From contig JAUNSE010000036.1 of assembly GCA_030539415.1 (NCBI GenBank), positions 1 to 10,943 of the forward strand: a stretch of 10,943 nt of DNA. Reading direction: 5' to 3'. This DNA is from Desulfovibrionaceae bacterium (lineage in GTDB: Bacteria; Desulfobacterota; Desulfovibrionia; Desulfovibrionales; Desulfovibrionaceae). A program made the position numbers and the translations under genes. Below are positions 6,844 through 10,943 of this stretch, piece by piece. Below the pieces are notes generated by a model. That model saw only the letters and a list, made by a program, of their open reading frames with translations, was not told the DNA's origin and made no database searches. Numbering within the stretch: position 1 is the stretch's first letter; each line of letters opens with the position of its first letter.

Positions 6844-7023
6844 AATTTCTCCGCGAAAACCGCCCGCAGGGCCCGTCCGGAGCGGCTTTGCGGACGCGGG
6901 ATCGCGGACGGGACGCACCCCGGCCAACCCCCGAAGGCGCGCCGGCCGGGCGGCGAAAACGCGCCCGAACCGCGCCCTGAATGATCCGGAAATGCAATGG
7001 ACGAGCGGCTGTCCGGCCGCCTC

Positions 7024-7029
7024 AGGAGA
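7024..7029 (+). promoter_or_regulatory. Ribosome-binding site deciding the start of gene E
   Basis: AGGAGA lies 5 nt before ATG 7035. The upstream in-frame ATG at 6981 has only CGCGCCCTGA before it and would add 18 residues without family resemblance. The 7035 start gives MAKK, like the MAKQ start of D. Confidence 0.75.
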
Positions 7030-7034
7030 ACAGC

Positions 7035-8993
7035 ATGGCCAAAAAAGAACCCGGTCCGGTCTGGCCCGATTTCACCTCCCGGCCCTTTCACGACGGTCCC
7101 ATGTCCGAGAGGCCGGGCCTTTCCGCGTGGCTGAAGGTCCGCAGCCGGCGCAGGAAGGAGCAGGAGGCCGCGGCCCTGGAAAGGGAGCTCGACGACCTTG
7201 CGGATCCCGGGGAGCGCGCAGGGGTCCTCGAGCGGCTCGGCCGGCTTGAGCGGGCCGGCTCCGTGTACGCGGCCTGGGTGCTGGGCGCCGCTGCCGCCGA
7301 AGGGCGGTATGCGCCCGCGGACAGCGCGGCTGCCGAGCCCTTGCTGGAGAAGGCCGCCGAAGGCGGCATCGGGGCGGCATGCCTGCCTCTTGCCCGCATC
7401 GCGAAGGAGAAGCGGGAGGGCGTCAGCGATTTCATTCGCAGCCTGATTGACGGCGGCCCGATCGAGGCGGCGGCCGTCTGGCTGCGCGCCGGCACGCTCC
7501 TGCTCTCCCCGGGCTGCGCCCTGGAGCTTGCCCGCCTGCGCGCCGCGCACCTGACGGCGGTTGACGACGCGAGGTGCAGAGTCCTGCTCGGCGTGCTGCT
7601 CATGGCCGGCCGGGCCGGCAGCTGGCCCTCCATGGAGCTCGCGCTGCGCCTCATGCGCGAAATGCCTCCGGGGATCGTGCAGATCGAGCAGGTTTACAGC
7701 GCCATGCGCCTTCTCGAGCAATCCTCCTGGGCGCCGGCGCAGCTCGAGCTCGGGCGCCTGCGGACAGACGACATTCTCTGCGACCGCAGGCCGGTCCGCG
7801 CGGTCAGGGCCTTCGAAGCGGCCCGCGCCGCCGGTTCGGCCGAGGCGGCCTGCGAGCTTGCCGAACTTCTGCTGGAGCGCAGTCCCGAAGACCCCGCCCC
7901 CCGGGCCCTGCTGCGCGAAAGCGCCGATGCCGGCTGCGCGAGGGCCTGCGCCGTGCTCGGGCGCCTCATGTACGGGGACGCGTACACCCGCGATGAAGGG
8001 CTCGCCCTCATGCGCGCGGCCGCGGAACAGGGAGCCGGCGACGCTGTCGCCGATGCCGCCTGGCGGATGTGCCTTGTCCCCGGAGCGGATGAAATGGCGC
8101 GCGACGGCCTGGCCCTGCTGGAGCGCGCGCTCGCGGCCGGAAGCGGCCCTGCCGCCGTCCGTCTGGCCCATCTGGCCGAAAACGGGCTGGACGGCCGTCC
8201 CGACGGACTGGACAGGGCCCTGAACCTCCTGGAGGACGCGCGGCGCCTGAACTGTCCGCAGGGCGCCGGAGCGCTGGCCGCCATCATGATGAACCTGGAC
8301 GGCGGCGACGAAGCCGGCGGCGGAGACAGCGGCGACGGCGAAGGCGATGACGACGACCTGGATGTCGTCGTCACCGAGGCCTGCGGCGGCTGGGAGCAGG
8401 GAGATCCCCGCTCCATGGCCCTGCTCATGCTGATCAGTCTGGGACTGGCCGGGGAAAGGAGCGAAATCTGGAATCCGGCCGACGACTGCGACGCCGTCGG
8501 GCTGCTCATGCATCTCGCCGACCGCGACGAGCCCCTGGCCTGCGCCCTGCAGGCTCTTCTGCTGGGCCGTCTTGCCGCTCTGCCGGACGGGCGGGAAGAG
8601 GAGCTCCGGGAGATATGGCTCGGCACGGTCAAGTCCCTGGGCAGGACGGACGAGGATCCCCGCTGCGCCGAAAATGCCGGCCGCTCCCTCGCCAGGACCT
8701 TCTGGATCGCCGCGCGCGAGGCCGACATGCCCGTGCTGCGCTTCCTGGCGGACACGCTTGCCAAATCCCCCCGCACCGAGGAGGCGGACTGCGCGGCGCT
8801 CTCCTTTGCCCGCGCGCTGAAGCTGGAGCGGGTGCGCGGCATCAAGGATCTGGCCGCCTTCGCGAAAAAAGCGGCCGAAAGCGCCCGGACGGCCCTGGCC
8901 ATCCTGCCGGCGGACCTGGCAAGACCCGCGCGGCCGAGGCCCGCGATCTGGAGGAAGAACGGCGGCATGCACTGCCTGGACCAGGCATTCTAG
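7035..8993 (+). CDS. Sel1-like repeat family protein, paralog E (652 aa)
   Basis: It runs from ATG 7035 to TAG 8991-8993. Near the N-terminus, LSAWLKVRSRRRKEQEAAAL (29-48) is a basic, probably helical segment shared with F. Sel1/TPR-like repeats follow from about residue 75 to 415, including EPLLEKAAEGGIGAA (101-115), DEGLALMRAAAEQG (320-333) and GLALLERALAAGSGPAAVRLA. Landmarks are LSPGCALELARL (157-168), RAGSWP (193-198), EAARAAGSAEAA (261-272), GDPRSMAL (456-463) and DRDEPLA (496-502). A Gly/Asp-rich acidic linker occupies 422-443, just before the C-terminal module. The C-terminal helix CAALSFARALKLERVRGIKD aligns with the post-WW region of B, but the WW pair itself is missing. A Pro/Arg-rich tail of about 25 residues ends the protein. 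No signal peptide, membrane segment or enzyme motif is visible. Likely a scaffold or adaptor. Confidence 0.9.
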   Translation: MAKKEPGPVWPDFTSRPFHDGPMSERPGLSAWLKVRSRRRKEQEAAALERELDDLADPGERAGVLERLGRLERAGSVYAAWVLGAAAAEGRYAPADSAAAEPLLEKAAEGGIGAACLPLARIAKEKREGVSDFIRSLIDGGPIEAAAVWLRAGTLLLSPGCALELARLRAAHLTAVDDARCRVLLGVLLMAGRAGSWPSMELALRLMREMPPGIVQIEQVYSAMRLLEQSSWAPAQLELGRLRTDDILCDRRPVRAVRAFEAARAAGSAEAACELAELLLERSPEDPAPRALLRESADAGCARACAVLGRLMYGDAYTRDEGLALMRAAAEQGAGDAVADAAWRMCLVPGADEMARDGLALLERALAAGSGPAAVRLAHLAENGLDGRPDGLDRALNLLEDARRLNCPQGAGALAAIMMNLDGGDEAGGGDSGDGEGDDDDLDVVVTEACGGWEQGDPRSMALLMLISLGLAGERSEIWNPADDCDAVGLLMHLADRDEPLACALQALLLGRLAALPDGREEELREIWLGTVKSLGRTDEDPRCAENAGRSLARTFWIAAREADMPVLRFLADTLAKSPRTEEADCAALSFARALKLERVRGIKDLAAFAKKAAESARTALAILPADLARPARPRPAIWRKNGGMHCLDQAF

Positions 8994-9090
8994 ACCGGGG
9001 TGTCCGGCTCCGGCCTTTTCAGAGGCACCGGGTCCGCGGGGCCGGCGTCCCGCAGACTGGCCCAGTTTCGCGGCGAAGAAGGCGCAGGCG

Positions 9091-9134
9091 CAGACAGTCA
9101 TGCAGGCAGTGCCGCACGAAACAGACAGACATGC
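9091..9134. repeat. Direct repeat pair CAGACAG(T/A)CATGC upstream of gene F
   Basis: CAGACAGTCATGC (9091-9103) and CAGACAGACATGC (9122-9134) match at 12 of 13 bases and are 31 bp apart, about three helical turns. The second copy ends 4 bp before a candidate -35 box. That geometry would suit an activator binding twice on one DNA face; this is inference. No other close copy with the same context was noticed in the other gaps. Confidence 0.45.
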
Positions 9135-9138
9135 CGGT

Positions 9139-9168
9139 TTGACCGGACGGGCGTTTTTCAGCTAACAT
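9139..9168 (+). promoter_or_regulatory. Candidate sigma-70 promoter for gene F
   Basis: TTGACC (9139-9144, 5 of 6) and TAACAT (9163-9168, 4 of 6, with the conserved T, A and final T present) are separated by 18 bp. This is the best promoter-like match in the window and would give a leader of roughly 105 nt. Overlapping it, CCGGT-TTG-ACCGG (9134-9146) followed shortly by a TTTTT (9154-9158) could instead be a weak terminator for E. Confidence 0.45.
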
Positions 9169-9271
9169 GGCCGGCTGACTGAAACTTTCTGCTCCGCGGC
9201 AGAAGCCTGCGGACGCTCGCCGCGCCCCCTGTCCGGCCCAGCTCTGGCGGACCGGGTTCCGGGCGCTGACT

Positions 9272-9278
9272 GGAGGGG
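9272..9278 (+). promoter_or_regulatory. Ribosome-binding site of gene F
   Basis: GGAGGGG lies just before ATG 9281 and is the strongest Shine-Dalgarno match near the start of this frame. A later in-frame ATG at 9305 has no such site. Confidence 0.7.
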
Positions 9279-9280
9279 AC

Positions 9281-10943
9281 ATGACAGGAGACGACACCGG
9301 GCGCATGGCGGCTTTCGGGCCCGCGGGGCCGGCCGAAGAGGCGGAACATGACGGCGGCACGGCGCCGGTCGAATTCGACGACGTTCCCCCGTCCGAGAAC
9401 GAGGGGCTGGACGCGTGGCTTGCGAAGCGCAGCCGCCGCAAGAAGGAGCAGGAGGCGGCGGCCCTGGCGCGCGAGCTGCCCGATCCCGACCTCTTCGACC
9501 CGGCCTGCGCGAGGCTGAAGGAGCTCGCGGCCGCGGGGTCCGAGTTCGCGGCCTATCTTGTCGGCGGCCTGCTGCTTGAGGGCGACCGGCTGGAACGGGA
9601 CGAGAAGACCGCCCTGCGCCTGCTGAACAGGGCCGCCAAAGGCGGCATCGGCGCCGCCTTCGCGCTGCTGGCCGAGCATGCCGAAGAGGCCGGCGACACG
9701 GCCGGGGCAGGCCGCCTGGCCCTCGAGGGCGCACGGCTCGACTCGCCCGGCTGCGCCCTGACCCTGGCCCGCCTGTGGCTCGCCGCGCGCATCCGGCCGC
9801 AGACAGAGGATGCCGTGCGCCTCAACGAGCTTCTGCTGCGCGAGGCACGGCGCGGATGTTTTCCGGCCATGAAGATCATGCTCGCCATAGCGCGGGAAAA
9901 GGCGCCCCTGCCGAACTCGGACAGGGTCCGGGCAGAGGCCGCCCGCCTGCTGATGGCGGCGAGCGAGGAAGGGGACAGCGATGCCGACGAGCTGCTCGCC
10001 CGGCTGCTGATCGACTCGAGGAGCGTCGAGCCCGAGCTGATCGGACTGATCAGGGAGCTGCTGGAAAACGCCTTCGAGGAGGGCAGCGCCTCCGCCGGCT
10101 GCGCGCTCGGCGAATTCCTGCTCGAGAGGGAGGACGATGACGGGGAAGCCCTGCGGATTCTGGGCGAAAGCTCGTCTCTGGGTTCGGCCCGCGCCAGCGT
10201 CCTGTACGGCCGGGAGATGTACAGAAGGGCCGACAGCCGCGCAAAGGCGCAGGCTTTTCTGGCCCTCATGCGCGATGCCTGCCGGTCCGGCGAAGCCGAT
10301 GTCTGGAAGGAGGGCTGCACGGCCGCCATGCTCATGTGCCTCACCGCCTTCGACCCGCACTCGGCACAGCTGGAGGACGGTCTCTCCCTGCTGGACACGC
10401 TGCGCGCGGAAGGCTGCGTCCAGGCCGCCGTCACAATGGCCTGGCTCGCCCTGGCCGGCGCGGACGGCGGGCGGAGAAGCCGGGACGAGGCCATGGCCCT
10501 GCTGGAGGAGAGCCGGATGAAAGGCGCCGGCACGGCCTGCGGGGCGCTGGCCGAAATCTTTCTGCTGGGGCTGCACGGCATGCCGAAGGACAGGGAGCGG
10601 GGCCTTGCCCTGGCTCTGGAGGGCTGGATGCTGGACGATGTCCGCTCGACCGCCCTGCTCGTGCTGGACCGCAGGGGCGGTCTGGACGGGGGGCCCTGGC
10701 CGGACAACCCCGTGCCGGCAGAGGCGGTCGCGGATCTGCTCGTCTATCTCAGCCGCCGCAACGATGCTCTGGCGAACGCCATGGCGGCGTCCGCCATCCT
10801 CTCCGGCGAAAGGATCGCCGGGTCGGAGGAAGAGGACGACGAAGAGGAGGAAGAGTCGGCGGCGGACAATGCGGGCCGGGTGCTCGGCAGCGCCCTGGAA
10901 GGCGCCGTGCACGCGCGGGACGCGGCCGCGCTCGACTTCATCG
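9281..10943 (+). CDS. Sel1-like repeat family protein, paralog F (3' end outside window)
   Basis: From ATG 9281 the frame stays open for 554 codons to the right edge. It is easily missed because no stop lies in the window. It is the closest relative of E: LDAWLAKRSRRKKEQEAAAL (43-62) matches the basic segment of E, and LLNRAAKGGIGAA (114-126) matches its first Sel1 repeat. Other landmarks are LDSPGCALTLARL (153-165), RGCFPAM (191-197, a degenerate form of GSWP), ENAFEEGSASAGCALGEFLL (262-281), DDVRSTAL (452-459) in the PR-motif position, and SRRNDALANAM. Ten consecutive acidic residues lie at 516-525. A non-basic, acidic N-terminal extension (about residues 1-40) precedes the basic segment. 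By comparison with E, roughly the last 100 residues are missing. No signal peptide or enzyme motif is seen. Confidence 0.87.
   Translation, partial: MTGDDTGRMAAFGPAGPAEEAEHDGGTAPVEFDDVPPSENEGLDAWLAKRSRRKKEQEAAALARELPDPDLFDPACARLKELAAAGSEFAAYLVGGLLLEGDRLERDEKTALRLLNRAAKGGIGAAFALLAEHAEEAGDTAGAGRLALEGARLDSPGCALTLARLWLAARIRPQTEDAVRLNELLLREARRGCFPAMKIMLAIAREKAPLPNSDRVRAEAARLLMAASEEGDSDADELLARLLIDSRSVEPELIGLIRELLENAFEEGSASAGCALGEFLLEREDDDGEALRILGESSSLGSARASVLYGREMYRRADSRAKAQAFLALMRDACRSGEADVWKEGCTAAMLMCLTAFDPHSAQLEDGLSLLDTLRAEGCVQAAVTMAWLALAGADGGRRSRDEAMALLEESRMKGAGTACGALAEIFLLGLHGMPKDRERGLALALEGWMLDDVRSTALLVLDRRGGLDGGPWPDNPVPAEAVADLLVYLSRRNDALANAMAASAILSGERIAGSEEEDDEEEEESAADNAGRVLGSALEGAVHARDAAALDFI

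Larger units (their letters stand above)
6702..7034. other. 333-bp D-E intergenic region without a gene
   Basis: No credible gene lies here. The region holds, in order, a strong GC hairpin just after D (6710-6732), GC-rich filler, a palindrome CCGGCGCCGG (6811-6820), an AT-rich island with nested palindromes and a weak promoter-like match (about 6803-6860), pairable CCCGTCCG / CGGACG / CGGACGGG segments (6872-6912), and a 5-bp stem (GCGGC/GCCGC, 7005-7020) three bases before the ribosome-binding site of E. An ATG at 6981 is in frame with E but has no ribosome-binding site. Confidence 0.6.

Noticed and set aside
6838..6855. Rex-type operator (TTGTGAA-N4-TTCACAA) near TGTGAAACAATTTC
   Set aside because: Only the left half fits; the right half diverges at too many positions.
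4635..9101. Minus-strand open frame of 1488 codons across D, E and the gaps
   Set aside because: Its codons lie exactly opposite the sense codons of D and E, so it is open merely because these genes use no TTA, CTA or TCA codons. Similar long antisense frames lie opposite B, C and F for the same reason. The sense frames have ribosome-binding sites, Sel1 repeats and paralog conservation; the antisense products are low-complexity Arg/Gly/Ala/Gln-rich.
9000..9182. 60-codon plus-strand frame in the E-F gap, starting with GTG
   Set aside because: No ribosome-binding site, no recognisable motif, and it spans the candidate repeats and promoter; random open frame is the better explanation.
1..10943. 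CRISPR array, tRNA, rRNA, insertion sequence or attachment site
   Set aside because: No regularly spaced repeats, cloverleaf-like segments, transposase motifs or terminal inverted repeats were seen on either strand.

Overview
The window is GC-rich bacterial DNA (about 70% GC by eye) with Shine-Dalgarno sites, ATG starts and almost no AT-rich codons. All supported genes are on the plus strand. No housekeeping gene, RNA gene, CRISPR array or transposase is present, so the taxonomy is only a guess. Heavy CTG/GCC use with frequent AGG arginine codons would fit a high-GC Gram-negative such as a Desulfovibrionaceae member, at low confidence.

The window is a head-to-tail array of at least six paralogous Sel1-like-repeat (TPR-like alpha-solenoid) proteins: A (2-709, 5' end outside the window), B (828-2753), C (2810-4723), D (4929-6701), E (7035-8993) and F (9281 to the right edge, open). 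The complete members are 590-652 residues. They lack a visible signal peptide or membrane segment and are probably cytoplasmic or effector-like. They share landmarks in the same order: a GSP / SPGCA motif, a G-S-W-P motif, a KAW..GD..AG repeat, then a C-terminal module opening with (H/G)(D/E/N)PRxxAL..L..xGL and followed by an (R/D)xEPLA motif. A, B and C form one subgroup, with a C-terminal WW pair and, in B and C, an AWRDAD motif. E and F form another, with a basic segment RSRR(R/K)KEQEAAAL near the N-terminus. D is intermediate.

Gaps are 118 bp (A-B), 56 bp (B-C), 205 bp (C-D), 333 bp (D-E) and 287 bp (E-F). B-C looks cotranscribed. The longer gaps hold hairpins, repeats and possible promoter elements: a 10-bp inverted repeat touching the D ribosome-binding site, a strong hairpin just after D, an AT-rich palindromic island between D and E, and a pair of 13-bp direct repeats before a candidate promoter upstream of F. 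D, E and F may therefore be separately regulated.

No enzymatic motif was recognised in any member. The family is best described as tandemly amplified Sel1-like scaffold or adaptor proteins with a shared, apparently uncharacterised C-terminal module. The array runs off both ends of the window, so its true size and its non-paralogous partners cannot be seen.
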